DNA from: CBDFMR01 sp965249765
GTDB taxonomy: Bacteria > Bacteroidota > Bacteroidia > Chitinophagales > Saprospiraceae
NCBI GenBank assembly: GCA_965249765.1
Contig: CBDFMR010000005.1
Location: 62,001 to 126,000 of the forward strand
Length of the DNA stretch: 64,000 bases
Reading direction: 5' to 3'
Part shown: positions 35,183 to 45,626 of the stretch, in pieces
Layout of the letters: the number at the start of each line of letters is the position of its first letter
Numbering within the stretch: position 1 is the stretch's first letter
Made by a program: the position numbers and the translations under genes
Notes under the pieces: model-generated
What the model saw: only the letters and a program-made list of their open reading frames with translations
What the model was told of the DNA's origin: nothing
Databases searched by the model: none

Positions 35183-35439
35183 ATAATTATCACTGCACTC
35201 TAAGAGACTTCATAAATAGAGACATATTATAATAATACAAATGTATCAATTAGCTACACTCGTACAAAATACTATGCCAATGATTCGTTAGTTGGTTATA
35301 GATATAGACTCCTTGCACTATAAAAGTCTATATCTCAAGGAAGTTCTCTTAAAGTATGGTGACAGATTGAATTATGAACAATCTGTCTGCCATAAAGTTA
35401 TCATTTTTTGATAAATTTCGTTGCATTAACAACTATCGG
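35183..35439. other. Intergenic stretch before the IS copy
   Basis: About 260 AT-rich bases between the heme lipoprotein start and the IS left end. I see no gene. The bases 35374-35439 form an open frame with the IS only by chance. Confidence 0.5.
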
Positions 35440-36707
35440 GTGTATGACAAAATGCACAAAACGGGTAACTTAGGGTCACCAAAAAATAATAAGATGGAAA
35501 CGAAGCACATAGTAGATTCCATCCTAGAAGCAGTAAGAGAAGAAGTGACCCAATTTGTAAAGACTCAAGATCAGATTAGCTCATCAATAGAGTACGAAGA
35601 AGGTCTATTAGACATTGGCAGACAATTTACACTTGGGTTACTTGAGGAGTCTTCGGGTAAATTACCAAAGAGCCGCAATTCAAAAAAAAAGTACTGACCA
35701 ATCTGGGTAAAGTCAGATTGAAGAAAGATCATATTTTATGCAAAGGGACTTCTCGGTTTGGGATTAGCGAACGAATGCGGGTGGGACTATGCAACATGGG
35801 TCAAGCCCTAGTTTATCAGGAAGTCACAGAGTTAATCAAAGAGTTGATAGATGTTGAAATAGCACCGTGTCAAGTACAGCGAGTGAGTAACTATTATGGA
35901 GGTCTGATGGATCCCTTGATAGAAGCCAACTGAGAAGAGGTACTTCCGAGTATAGAACCCAAAGACAAGGAAGATTACAGCTATGTTATGATGGATGGTT
36001 CAATGGTGTTTACGCGAGAAGATAAATGGCGAGAGATGAAAATGGCGAGAATATTTTTAGATAGCCAATTGGTTTATATCCAACAAGATAGAAGGGAGAT
36101 ATTGCGATCGATCTATGTTAGTCATTTGGGCAGCGTAGATAAATTTTTTCCTAAACTTGAACGATTCTTAGTCCACTATCGAAATATGGTAATATTGGGT
36201 GATGGAGCAAAATGGATATGGCGGTGGGCAGAGGATAATTACCCTGGGGCTATTCAAATATTGGACTATTACCATGCAAAGGAAAAATTGGTTTTGTTTG
36301 CCAAACATCAATTTAGCCAAGATCAGGATAGAATGCAATGGCTTAAAAAAGAAAAACTACTTAAATAACCTAGTAGATCTAGGTTATTGAAGTACTAAAA
36401 TGTATTAGATCAAGAAGTGATCAAGCCAAGATTGCCAAACAAAAGGCCATTGATTATTATATCGAACATGAAGATCGAATGATGTATAAATCATATCGCA
36501 AAAAAGGATTGCTGATCGGATCGGGACCCATCGAAGCTGCACATAGAAGTGTGATTCAACAAAGAATGAAGTTGTCAGGACAAAAGTGGTCTATCAATGG
36601 AGCAAATGCTATGGCTAACTTAAGATGCTACAAACATAGCGGAGATTGGGAGGTCATCAAGACCGTCATAGCTAATGCAGCTTAATTGTGCAATTTGAAA
36701 TACACAC
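35440..36707 (+). mobile_element. Full-length decayed ISKra4-like insertion sequence
   Basis: A 1268-bp copy related to the insert at 26207. The left end reads GTGTATGACAAAATGCACAA and the right end, inverted, GTGTGTATTTCAAATTGCAC. No clean target duplication is visible: the left flank ends ACTATCGG and the right begins CCTACTAT. The right end abuts the stop codon of the phosphatase gene. It holds one transposase gene with several lesions. Confidence 0.85.
35494..36685 (+). pseudogene. ISKra4-like transposase, multiply disrupted
   Basis: The N-terminal part (METKHIVDSILEAVREEVT) is followed by a break at a nine-A run (35692-35700); the shorter sister copy has ten A and stays in frame. The frame resumes (LGKVRLKKDHILCKG) but meets a TGA near 35931 after DPLIEAN. 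The next part carries YVMMDGSMVF, VILGDGAKWIWRWAEDNYPG and LDYYHAKEKLVLFAKH, the DDE-type core, then another shift near 36360. The end has GLLIGSGPIEAAHRSVIQQR and SGQKWSINGANAMANLR. These motifs match ISKra4-family transposases. With at least three lesions it is inactive. Confidence 0.85.
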
Positions 36708-36711
36708 CCTA

Positions 36712-38316
36712 CTATCTCAAGAGCGATTGACCATCTAGCAAATAATCTGTCTTAACTCCGAGAAAGTCAAAAACAGTAGCACCAATATCAGCCGAGCTGG
36801 CATTACTAAAAATATTCATTCTCAAGGATGGTGAAGAAAGGATCATGGGAACCAAGGTTAGATCTCTATGAAGATGTCCATGTCCTCCCTTATAATTTCC
36901 TACAAATATCTCATAGGAAGCTGCTAGGTCATATCCATTCTCTGCCATTAGAATAATATCTGGTGCCTCCGGCATATTCATGAGGTTGAAGAGTGTCGGA
37001 ACAGCACATGGATATTCAGATGAATACGTATTATCAAGCCATTCCCGGTCTGTCAAAGGAATCTCTAGTAATTTCTCTGGAACATTCAGCGGATCATTTC
37101 TCGACACACTATAAACATACTTCTCTTCATTGCAAGAAATAATTCCTAGTCCCCTGCGAGAAGTGACACGGACCTCACCATTTGATCTGCTTACTACCAA
37201 TTGGATTCCTTCTAGATTACAAAAAGTTCTGACCAAATCAATATTACCGTTGTCAGTAGGAAAACTTCTTAATGTTTCATCATTAAGAATTTCTGACCAT
37301 GACTGTGTATAAGGATTTTTAAAATAAACATACGCCGTTAAATTACCATTGATCACATAGTAACCATCCTTATCTTCAAAATCACTAATCTTCTCTGACA
37401 GTCTGCCACTGCGAATATGAGTTGCCTTCCCTCGATGCAAGTCTATATTGAATGAGTCTTTCATCACTGATCTAGGATCTACGTTCTTGATCACATCTCT
37501 TACCCCATGATCGGAGATCACACATATCATTCGTTCATTGTTTTCATCCTTCATCTGACAGCTGTCGACATATTCACCAATCATCATGTCTATGTGTCTC
37601 AACAGCATTGTGTAAGTAGAATCGGTACCATGAATATGATTGTAAGAATCCAAACTAGGAAAGACGACAAACTGTACGATAGGATCTTCCTCTAGTTGGA
37701 CAATGGCCTTATCAATGACTTTCTGATTATTCTGAAAGTGATTCTGAGAAAGCTTATTGCCAATAAAAGGCATTTTACCTAAACCTTTAAAAAAATGATG
37801 ACCTTCATATTTGGCCGCAGTGAGACTCCAACTCGTTTTTTCTGATATTGTAGCTCCTCGATTGAGAAAAGAATTTATAGTAGACGAGGATCCAGGTTCC
37901 ACAAGCTCGAAAACCGTTTTTATACTATCCGTAATGTCCTCATTCATGTACACATTGGTACGACCCACATAATTTCTGAGATTGCCAACAGACAATGATC
38001 TATCAAACCAACGTAATCCAGCAATACCACTCTTAGTTGCCTCCATACCCGTGATGTACGGAAAAAACCCAAATCCTGTCATCGATGGAAAGCTTACAAC
38101 TCCGTTTTCAACATAAATACCCTGATCAATAAGATTTGAAATGGAGGGAAGATTTCCGGTCGATAGCTGGCTATTAAATACATCCATAGACATTCCATCA
38201 ATCAGAAAATAGGTTACTCTTCTATTACCATAATCTTGAGAAAATATTGAATGAAATGTAAGGAAGAGCAAAGGATAGATTAGCAGTGAGCGGATCGTAG
38301 AAAAATATCCTTTCAC
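36712..38316 (-). CDS. Alkaline phosphatase superfamily protein (phosphodiesterase type)
   Basis: A 534-residue exported hydrolase with a signal peptide (ending HSIFSQ). The N-terminal RRVTYFLIDGMSMDVFN has the metal-binding Asp of type I phosphodiesterase / nucleotide pyrophosphatase enzymes, SFPSMTGFGFFPYITG probably contains the nucleophile, and metal ligands recur in FPSLDSYNHIHG and CVISDHGVRDV, with GGHGHLHRDL near the end. The exact substrate is unknown. It is one base from metF, whose stop region it overlaps, but no functional link is evident. The IS right end lies immediately beyond its stop codon. Confidence 0.88.
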   Translation of the reverse strand: MKGYFSTIRSLLIYPLLFLTFHSIFSQDYGNRRVTYFLIDGMSMDVFNSQLSTGNLPSISNLIDQGIYVENGVVSFPSMTGFGFFPYITGMEATKSGIAGLRWFDRSLSVGNLRNYVGRTNVYMNEDITDSIKTVFELVEPGSSSTINSFLNRGATISEKTSWSLTAAKYEGHHFFKGLGKMPFIGNKLSQNHFQNNQKVIDKAIVQLEEDPIVQFVVFPSLDSYNHIHGTDSTYTMLLRHIDMMIGEYVDSCQMKDENNERMICVISDHGVRDVIKNVDPRSVMKDSFNIDLHRGKATHIRSGRLSEKISDFEDKDGYYVINGNLTAYVYFKNPYTQSWSEILNDETLRSFPTDNGNIDLVRTFCNLEGIQLVVSRSNGEVRVTSRRGLGIISCNEEKYVYSVSRNDPLNVPEKLLEIPLTDREWLDNTYSSEYPCAVPTLFNLMNMPEAPDIILMAENGYDLAASYEIFVGNYKGGHGHLHRDLTLVPMILSSPSLRMNIFSNASSADIGATVFDFLGVKTDYLLDGQSLLR

Positions 38317-39275
38317 TATACCACGTTTTCTACGATTTTCTTAATCGTTTTTACATCACCCATGGTATAATAGTGTATACAAGGTACGCCCTTCTCTTTC
38401 AACTCACGAGACTGAGCAATGCACCATTCTATACCTACTTCCTTGATATTTGAATCTTTCACCTTGAGCGCCTCCTTGGAAAGGTCGGCAGGCATATTGA
38501 CATAGAAATTTCGAGGTATAGACGACAATTGATGCCTTCTGGTAAGTGGCTTAAGTCCAGGGACTATAGGAACTGTGATACCTGCCGATACACAAGCATC
38601 TCGATACCTAAAAAATTGTTCATTATCGTAAAACATCTGAGTTACGATATACTCGGCTCCAGCGTCCACTTTGGCCTTGGTAAATTCTATATCCACCTCT
38701 AGGTTGGGAGCTTCAAAATGTTTCTCCGGATATCCTGCAATACCTATACAAAATTTCGATTTGGCACCATTCTCAATATTGGTATCTAAATAAACTCCCT
38801 GATTCATTTTATCGATCTGCCTTATTAGATCCACAGCATATTTATGTCCTCCTCTTTCTGGAATAAATCTACTATCAAATTTCCGAGCATCACCGCGTAA
38901 GGCAAGGACATTATTAATACCTAAAAAATCAAGGTCTATCAGAGCATTTTCTGTCTCCTCTTTCGTAAACCCACCGCATATCAAATGTGGTACTGCATCC
39001 ACTCCATATCGATGCATAATTGACGCACATATCCCCACTGTACCTGGTCTTTTTCGAATGGCGATCTTTTCAAAATACCCACTCTCTTTCTCCTCATAGA
39101 TATAGTCTTCCCGATGATAGGTTACATCAACAAATGGAGGTTTGAATTCCATCAAGAGATCCAATATCTTGAATATTCCATCCATGCCACCACCCTTAAG
39201 TGGCGGCAATATCTCAAATGAAATAAGGGTGTTTCCTCCTGCCTGTTTAAAATACTCTACAACCTTCATTAGCAA
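38316..39275 (-). CDS. metF: 5,10-methylenetetrahydrofolate reductase
   Basis: Reduces methylene-THF to methyl-THF for methionine synthesis, with FAD. The 319-residue chain (or 317 from the second Met) starts SFEILPPLKGGGMDGIF and shows VDVTYHRED, LALRGD, IGIAGYPEKH and AGAEYIVTQMFYDNEQFFRY, all standard MTHFR motifs with the folate- and FAD-contacting residues. The C-terminal PCIHYYTMGD also matches. It overlaps the phosphatase gene start by one base. Confidence 0.96.
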   Translation of the reverse strand: MLMKVVEYFKQAGGNTLISFEILPPLKGGGMDGIFKILDLLMEFKPPFVDVTYHREDYIYEEKESGYFEKIAIRKRPGTVGICASIMHRYGVDAVPHLICGGFTKEETENALIDLDFLGINNVLALRGDARKFDSRFIPERGGHKYAVDLIRQIDKMNQGVYLDTNIENGAKSKFCIGIAGYPEKHFEAPNLEVDIEFTKAKVDAGAEYIVTQMFYDNEQFFRYRDACVSAGITVPIVPGLKPLTRRHQLSSIPRNFYVNMPADLSKEALKVKDSNIKEVGIEWCIAQSRELKEKGVPCIHYYTMGDVKTIKKIVENVV

Positions 39276-39318
39276 TCAAATATCAAAAATCATACCGCAA
39301 GAAAGCGAATGTAATGTG

Positions 39319-39972
39319 TTATTTCTTCTTCTTACTCTTGAAATCTCCGCGACGCCAAGCTTGAATGAATTGCTTCCAGGCTGCTATATTGAAAATATTC
39401 TGAGGTTTGAATTGGCCATCATATCTATAGCCATCAAATGACTTAGCAAACTCTAACGAATATGCCTCACGACCATCGGTAGGAACCATATGAATGGCTC
39501 TCTCAATGACGTCTTTGGCGAGGTTCCTTTCGGCTTGAGATCTGAGTTCATTACTGATGTCCAAGGCAAGCAACTCGATCTTGAAATGCTCTCTGCTGGG
39601 CCATGGATAAATTATAGCCTCTGGTAACAAAATGCTATCCCGCGTCATAATCTGGTACCAAGAGTAACGATCGGACTGCAGGGTATCAGGTATAGAAATA
39701 CTGACTTGCTTATATCCAATTCTGGAGAAAACAATTGTATCACCGGTACGTGCTACGAGGGAAAAAAAGCCATCTTGATCCGCTGTAGTTCCTCTATTTG
39801 TTCCCATTACAGAAATACTTGTATAAGGCAGTGGGACCGGCTCACCTATACTGCCATCTGTGATAACCATTCCAGAAAACTGAAGTACTCGTCGAAGTCT
39901 ATCATCGTTCTGAGCATTGCTAGTAAGGCTAGCAAGAAGCAAGAATGTCACTATGATATAATACTTTTTCAC
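39319..39972 (-). CDS. Carboxypeptidase-regulatory-like domain protein
   Basis: An exported protein with one CarboxypepD_reg-like beta-sandwich near the N terminus: FSGMVITDGSIGEPVPLPYT, then NRGTTADQDGFFSLVARTGDT and SRIGYKQVSISIP. A helical C-terminal half ends in a lysine-rich tail. I choose the GTG at 39972, giving VKKYYIIVTFLLLASLTSNAQ as signal peptide; the longer frame to 40041 adds 23 residues of unlikely sequence. This domain pair is widespread in Bacteroidota and its role is unknown. It lies 44 bases upstream of metF on the same strand. Confidence 0.82.
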   Translation of the reverse strand: MKKYYIIVTFLLLASLTSNAQNDDRLRRVLQFSGMVITDGSIGEPVPLPYTSISVMGTNRGTTADQDGFFSLVARTGDTIVFSRIGYKQVSISIPDTLQSDRYSWYQIMTRDSILLPEAIIYPWPSREHFKIELLALDISNELRSQAERNLAKDVIERAIHMVPTDGREAYSLEFAKSFDGYRYDGQFKPQNIFNIAAWKQFIQAWRRGDFKSKKKK

Positions 39973-40080
39973 AGCTGGTAAATATAAGATTGATAACGAG
40001 AGCTTACGGCTACAATTAATAGGAATTACTCCAATTAACATGGATTTAACTATCTATCCAATTAGCTGTCGGCAAGGGAT

Positions 40081-42495
40081 TTACGTCATAGATATACCCA
40101 ATGCAACCTTGAGCACATCTTCCATCCGCTCGACGTAGGTAAACTTCATCTGTTTGATATAATCAGAGTTGATTTGTTCTACGTGCTTTTTATTGTCAAG
40201 ACACATCATCACTTCCTTCATACCCATACGATTGGCGGCTAGAACTTTTTCTTTAATACCACCTACGGGTAAGACCTTGCCTCTAAGCGTAATCTCACCA
40301 GTCATGGCAAGATGCGATTTTACTGGTCTATTTCTGAAAGCTGAAACCATCGCCGTCAACATGGTGATGCCCGCACTAGGACCATCCTTAGGAATGGCAC
40401 CTTCGGGAATGTGTATATGAACATCGGTTGTTTCAAAATCCTCGATATTCAATCCCAATCTTTCAGCATTGGCTTTGATATAACTCAATGCTGTAGTGGC
40501 TGACTCTTTCATCACATCCCCCAAGTTTCCTGTCAATGTCAATTTCCCCTTTCCTTTGCTCAAGCTAGACTCAATAAACAATATATCCCCACCTACTCTC
40601 GTCCATGCAAGACCAACAGCTACTCCCGGCACCGTAACCTTTGAGTATTTATCAATCTGAAATTTTGTAGGTCCTAGTATTTTTGACACCGTGTCAGTAC
40701 TCAGAGACTTGTTATATCTCTCATCCATGGCTACCTTCTTGGCGGTATTACGCATTACCCCAGCAATGCGTCGCTCCAAAGACCTGACTCCTGATTCCCG
40801 GGTATAAGATTGTATTATATGCGAAAGGACAGATTTAGTAATAGTCACATCCTTGGCCTTGAGCCCATGTTCTTTTCGTTGTTTAGGAACGAGATGCTTT
40901 TGTGCTATTTCTATTTTTTCCTCGGTAGAATATCCACTGATTTCTATGGTCTCCATCCTGTCAAGGAGAGCCGGTTGTATGGTAGAAAGAGAATTAGCTG
41001 TGGCAATGAATAACACCTTAGAAAGGTCGTACTCTAGTTCAAGATAATTGTCATGAAAGGTAGAGTTCTGTTCAGGGTCGAGTACCTCGAGCAAGGCCGA
41101 GCTGGGATCTCCACGAAAGTCTTTTCCTATCTTATCTATCTCATCGAGAATAAAAACCGGATTACTTGACTTGGCCTTCTTGATTGACTGAACTATACGA
41201 CCAGGCATAGCTCCTATATATGTCCTTCTGTGTCCTCTTATCTCGCTTTCATCATGTAGCCCACCTAGAGACATTCTAATAAATTTTCTCTTTAGAGCTC
41301 TAGCAACTGATTTTCCAAGACTTGTCTTCCCAACTCCAGGTGGACCCACTAAGCAAATGATGGGAGCCTTCATGTCCCCTTTGAGCTTTAGTACCGCAAG
41401 ATGTTCTATGATCCGGTCCTTCACTTCTTCTAGACCACAATGGTCGCTGTCAAGAACCTTTATTACTTTCTTTAGATCAAAGTTGTCATCTGTGTACTCT
41501 TCCCATGGTAGCTCAAGGAGCAAGTCTAAATAGGTCAATGTGACTGAGTACTCGCCAATCTGTGGGTTAATACGTCTTGCCTTATTGAGCTCTTTATCAA
41601 ATGCCTCTCTCACGGTCTTACTCCACTTCTTTTTGTCTGCCCTTTTTTCTAGCTCATTGAGTTCCGCCTCATGAGGATTTTGCCCTAGTTCCTCTTGGAT
41701 GGTTTTCAGCTGTTGATTTAAAAAATAATCACGTTGTTGTTTTTCTATATCGCCTCTTACCTTGCTTTCTATCTGATCCCTCAACTCAAGAAGCTGGAGC
41801 TCACTATCCATCTGTGATAGAATTTTCTCAGCCTTACTATTCTGATCCCCATTTGCCAGTAGGGCTTGCTTCTTGTCAACGTTGAGATTAAGATTGGAAG
41901 CTATAAAATTTAGAAGAAATCCTGCACTCTTAATATTCTGCAACATTACTACTGCATCAGACGGTATGTGTGGAGACAGTTCTATGATCTGCCTTCCCAC
42001 ATCTTTGATAGATGCAGTAGTAGCATCAAAGGTCATATCCTTGGTAGGGATTACTTCCTCTAAAAGCTCAACCTCCACGTCAAAGTATGGATCATCGCTA
42101 ACAAAATTGAGGAGCTTGAATCTTCTCAATCCCTGTAGTATGGCTGTTGTACTGCCATCGGGCATGTTGATCATCTTGACGAGTCGAGCTATGGTACCTA
42201 TCTCAAATAGGTCCTCCGGATTAGGATCCTCGACGTCTTGATTCTTTTGTGATAGTACCGCTATAAATTTATCAGTTTGATTGGATTTCTTCACAGCATT
42301 TATAGACTTCTCTCTGCCGATTGTTATGGGTATCACAAGACCTGGAAATAAGACCGTATTTTTTAATGCAAGCAACGGCACAGATTTTCCTATATCCAAG
42401 GTCTTATTGATGTCTCCATCATCATTTAATGAGAACAAAGGAAACGCCTCTACATCTCCACGTCGTATCATCTGCAATTCGTCAAACATATGCAA
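40081..42495 (-). CDS. lon: ATP-dependent protease Lon
   Basis: An 804-residue AAA+ serine-lysine protease that degrades damaged and regulatory proteins. The N-terminal LAN domain (VPLLALKNTVLFPGLVIPI) is followed by a coiled region, the AAA+ module with Walker A GPPGVGKTSLGK and Walker B PVFILDEIDKIG, and the protease domain. The catalytic dyad is Ser707 (DGPSAGI) and Lys748 (VGGIKEK). The second Met at 42489 is an equally possible start. Confidence 0.97.
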   Translation of the reverse strand: MHMFDELQMIRRGDVEAFPLFSLNDDGDINKTLDIGKSVPLLALKNTVLFPGLVIPITIGREKSINAVKKSNQTDKFIAVLSQKNQDVEDPNPEDLFEIGTIARLVKMINMPDGSTTAILQGLRRFKLLNFVSDDPYFDVEVELLEEVIPTKDMTFDATTASIKDVGRQIIELSPHIPSDAVVMLQNIKSAGFLLNFIASNLNLNVDKKQALLANGDQNSKAEKILSQMDSELQLLELRDQIESKVRGDIEKQQRDYFLNQQLKTIQEELGQNPHEAELNELEKRADKKKWSKTVREAFDKELNKARRINPQIGEYSVTLTYLDLLLELPWEEYTDDNFDLKKVIKVLDSDHCGLEEVKDRIIEHLAVLKLKGDMKAPIICLVGPPGVGKTSLGKSVARALKRKFIRMSLGGLHDESEIRGHRRTYIGAMPGRIVQSIKKAKSSNPVFILDEIDKIGKDFRGDPSSALLEVLDPEQNSTFHDNYLELEYDLSKVLFIATANSLSTIQPALLDRMETIEISGYSTEEKIEIAQKHLVPKQRKEHGLKAKDVTITKSVLSHIIQSYTRESGVRSLERRIAGVMRNTAKKVAMDERYNKSLSTDTVSKILGPTKFQIDKYSKVTVPGVAVGLAWTRVGGDILFIESSLSKGKGKLTLTGNLGDVMKESATTALSYIKANAERLGLNIEDFETTDVHIHIPEGAIPKDGPSAGITMLTAMVSAFRNRPVKSHLAMTGEITLRGKVLPVGGIKEKVLAANRMGMKEVMMCLDNKKHVEQINSDYIKQMKFTYVERMEDVLKVALGISMT

Positions 42496-42667
42496 GTTTT
42501 ATTCTGCGACAATCTGTCACACAAATTTACTAAGTAGGTACGAGACCCAATGAGGCAATCATCATACCATCGATAATATGGCTATTATATCGGACGCATC
42601 GTCATTAAGAGTGGTCAAAAAGGCAGAATATAGTGCCTTGGTTCAAGAACATCGATAATGATATGGA

Positions 42668-44584
42668 CTATATAGCCTCAATCTTATTTTTTTGAATTTC
42701 GGTCTCAGTTTCTTCTAAGTCTATGACCTCTTTCTCTTCTAACTCATCGATTTCAACCTTGAGGTTGCTGATGATAAACTCCTGACGTTCCCTTGTATTC
42801 TTACCCATGTAATACTCGAGGATGTCTTCAATCTTGGTTCCCTCTCTGAGTATAACTGGGTCAAGTTTCATAGATTTCCCGATGAAGTCTTCAAACTCGT
42901 CAGGTGAAATCTCACCCAATCCTTTAAATCGAGTGATCTCAGGCTTGCCACGTAGCTTGCCCATGGCCTCTTTCTTTTCCTTCTCAGAGTAGCAATAAAA
43001 AGTCTGATTCTTATCTCTTACTCTAAACAAAGGTGTATCCAAAATAAACAAATGTCCCTGCCTTACTAGGTCCGGAAAGAACTGCAAGAAAAAAGTCAAT
43101 AGCAATAATCTGATATGCATTCCATCAACATCAGCATCGGTGGCGATGACCACTTGATTGTACCTCAATCCATCGATGCCATCTTCTATATTGAGAGCAT
43201 GCTGGAGTAGATTGAGCTCTTCATTTTGATAAACGACTTTCTTAGTAAGACCATAGCAGTTGAGAGGTTTTCCTCTGAGGCTAAAGACAGCTTGAGTCTC
43301 TACATTACGTGCCTTAGTAATTGATCCGCTTGCAGAGTCACCCTCCGTGATAAACACTGTAGTATTATTTTTCTTTTCCTGATCTCCCCTCTTATTGTCG
43401 TAGTGAATCCTACAATCGCGGAGCTTCTTATTGTGTATGTTGGCTTTCTTAGCTCGTTGGTTTGCCAGTTTCTTGATGCCTGCTATTTCCTTACGTTCGC
43501 GTTCAGATTGCTGGATCTTCTTCAGGATCACCTCGGCGATATCTTTATTTTGGTGAAGGTAATTATCCAGATTTTTTTTGATGAAATCCATGATAAAGAC
43601 TCTCATGCTTGGGCCATCAGGGGTAACGTTGAGGGATCCGAGCTTCGTCTTGGTTTGTGACTCAAAAATCGGCTCCTCCACTCTTACACTTATGGCACCA
43701 ATGATGGATGACTGGATATCTCTGGAATCGTAATTCTTTCCATAAAAATCTCTAAAAGTCTTCACGATGGCCTCACGATATGCCTGAAGATGCGTTCCTC
43801 CCTGTGTCGTATGTTGTCCATTCACAAATGAATAATACTCCTCGCCATACTGTTGACCATGAGTGAGTGCTATCTCAATATCCTCACCAGTGAGGTGGAC
43901 AATAGGATACCGGAGCGTTTCAGGATTGGTCTTTTTACTGAGGAGGTCAAACAGGCCCTTCCTAGAATAAAGCGTTTTGCCATTAAAGTTGAGCTTCAAT
44001 CCTGCATTGAGAAATGCATAATTCCACAACTGATTGATAACAAACTCGTCATTGTACTTATAGGTCTTGAAGATGGACTCATCAGGAGTAAACTCTATGA
44101 TGGTACCGTTTTCTTCTTTCGACTTGACTTGCCTAGTTTCATCTGTCAATTCCCCTCGCTCAAATTTGGCAATCTTTGTCTTGCCATCTCTCACTGCCTG
44201 CACTTTAAAATAATCACTTAGGGCGTTGACAGCTTTTGTACCTACGCCATTTAGTCCTACTGATTTTTTAAATGCTTTGGAATCATATTTACCACCTGTA
44301 TTGATCTTAGATACACAATCGACAACTTTTCCAAGAGGAATCCCTCTGCCATAGTCTCGAACAAATACACGACCATCCTTTATATCGATGTTGATCTCCT
44401 TCCCATGACCCATTACGTACTCATCGATGGAGTTGTCGATCACTTCCTTGAGCAATACATATATCCCATCATCAGGGCTACTACCATTTCCAAGTTTGCC
44501 TATATACATTCCTGGTCTGGTACGTATATGTTCCTTCCAGTCAAGTGATCGTATGTTATCTTCCGTATAATTGATGGTGCTCAT
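42668..44584 (-). CDS. parE: DNA topoisomerase IV subunit B (type IIA, GyrB/ParE family)
   Basis: ATPase subunit of a type IIA topoisomerase that decatenates chromosomes. The GHKL ATPase is shown by EVIDNSIDEYVMGHG, DYGRGIP and GLNGVGTKAVNALS, the transducer by QTKTKLGS, and the TOPRIM domain by FITEGDSASG and ATDADVDGMHIR. At 638 residues it lacks the long insert of E. coli GyrB and fits the Bacteroidota ParE type. The usual parC partner is not the next gene; lon follows instead. Confidence 0.93.
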   Translation of the reverse strand: MSTINYTEDNIRSLDWKEHIRTRPGMYIGKLGNGSSPDDGIYVLLKEVIDNSIDEYVMGHGKEINIDIKDGRVFVRDYGRGIPLGKVVDCVSKINTGGKYDSKAFKKSVGLNGVGTKAVNALSDYFKVQAVRDGKTKIAKFERGELTDETRQVKSKEENGTIIEFTPDESIFKTYKYNDEFVINQLWNYAFLNAGLKLNFNGKTLYSRKGLFDLLSKKTNPETLRYPIVHLTGEDIEIALTHGQQYGEEYYSFVNGQHTTQGGTHLQAYREAIVKTFRDFYGKNYDSRDIQSSIIGAISVRVEEPIFESQTKTKLGSLNVTPDGPSMRVFIMDFIKKNLDNYLHQNKDIAEVILKKIQQSERERKEIAGIKKLANQRAKKANIHNKKLRDCRIHYDNKRGDQEKKNNTTVFITEGDSASGSITKARNVETQAVFSLRGKPLNCYGLTKKVVYQNEELNLLQHALNIEDGIDGLRYNQVVIATDADVDGMHIRLLLLTFFLQFFPDLVRQGHLFILDTPLFRVRDKNQTFYCYSEKEKKEAMGKLRGKPEITRFKGLGEISPDEFEDFIGKSMKLDPVILREGTKIEDILEYYMGKNTRERQEFIISNLKVEIDELEEKEVIDLEETETEIQKNKIEAI

Positions 44585-44604
44585 ATGAATTCAAGTTACA
44601 ATGG

Positions 44605-44612
44605 CAAATTTA
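44605..44612 (-). promoter_or_regulatory. -7 promoter box for parE
   Basis: TAAATTTG on the minus strand, 20 bases before the parE ATG, fits TAnnTTTG. No -33 element is clear. Confidence 0.4.
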
Positions 44613-44693
44613 TAAAATTCATATTAGAGTTAATACTTAAGTATAAATGATTGAAATTTATTGTTTTAATCTGTAGATCGAACTCTCTAGAAT

Positions 44694-45626
44694 CTAATCG
44701 ACAATCACTGTAGCTAGGAACCCTTGCTCTCCACAGACGACCACCTCAGGGTAGTCAACAATGGCAATTCCTTCTAGGTCTACTTCATTGGTCAGGGTGT
44801 ACTTTGTCCAAGTAAGTCCGGCATCATCAGAATTCAATATCTGTCCATCATCTCCGGCTGCTACTATGCGAATTCCATCTGTTTCCATGTCGTTCCATCC
44901 TTCAACCCCATCGAGGTTTCCCCTGGTACGGACCGTATTCCATGTGTTCCCATCATCAGCAGATCTTAAGATCTTTCCTGACCAACCTAATACTATGACG
45001 GCACCATTGTCAGCCTGGATAATCTCTTTGTAAAAATCACCATTCATGTCAAGGATAGTCCATGTCAGGCCTTGATCATCACTCCTCAGTAAAACACCAT
45101 AGCCCGCTGCTATGATAATGCCTGAACTCAGGGACTTGATAGCATTGATTTCATGATCTAATTCCATCACATTATGAACCCCGTATGAAGGATCAATCCG
45201 CATTAACACACCACCGGTAAATCCATGGCCACCGACAGCTACATATCCATCGGATGTTATATTGATGTCCTTTAGTATATCCCATCGGGAGAGTTTGACC
45301 ACTGACCAATCATTGGACTTACGTATAGACATGTAGCCATCGACCCCCACTCCAGCCGAAATATCTCTATTAAAATTTTGCAGCTTGAGAAAAGACTTTA
45401 TGTGCTTCAACTCAGAATTCCATTCAGACTCAGTATCATCGGCTACTAGTATTTCACAAAAATGCCAGACATTTCCCCGGGAGAGATATAGCTGGCCATT
45501 GTTGATCTCAATATCGTGATGGTCAAAAGATGGATCTAGAGATAAGTCAGTATAATTTACTTCCTTGTCTGATGAACACGATGGGAGATATATAAGTATA
45601 AAGAAGAGAAGATTTCTGGTGGCCAC
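44694..45626 (-). CDS. Lipoprotein with YCF48/BNR-like propeller
   Basis: A 310-residue lipoprotein with lipobox LPSC (Cys17) followed by SSDKE. The rest is a beta-propeller of the YCF48/BNR type with repeated SDDQGLTWT, SADDGNTWN and SDDAGLTWT blades. Such propellers bind proteins or glycans; the partner is unknown. The start codon is the GTG at 45626, which shares its first base with the stop TAG of the upstream gene (TAGTG), implying coupled translation. Confidence 0.82.
   Translation of the reverse strand: MATRNLLFFILIYLPSCSSDKEVNYTDLSLDPSFDHHDIEINNGQLYLSRGNVWHFCEILVADDTESEWNSELKHIKSFLKLQNFNRDISAGVGVDGYMSIRKSNDWSVVKLSRWDILKDINITSDGYVAVGGHGFTGGVLMRIDPSYGVHNVMELDHEINAIKSLSSGIIIAAGYGVLLRSDDQGLTWTILDMNGDFYKEIIQADNGAVIVLGWSGKILRSADDGNTWNTVRTRGNLDGVEGWNDMETDGIRIVAAGDDGQILNSDDAGLTWTKYTLTNEVDLEGIAIVDYPEVVVCGEQGFLATVIVD

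Noticed and set aside
43853..44221. 122-codon plus-strand frame
   Set aside because: Antisense shadow of parE.
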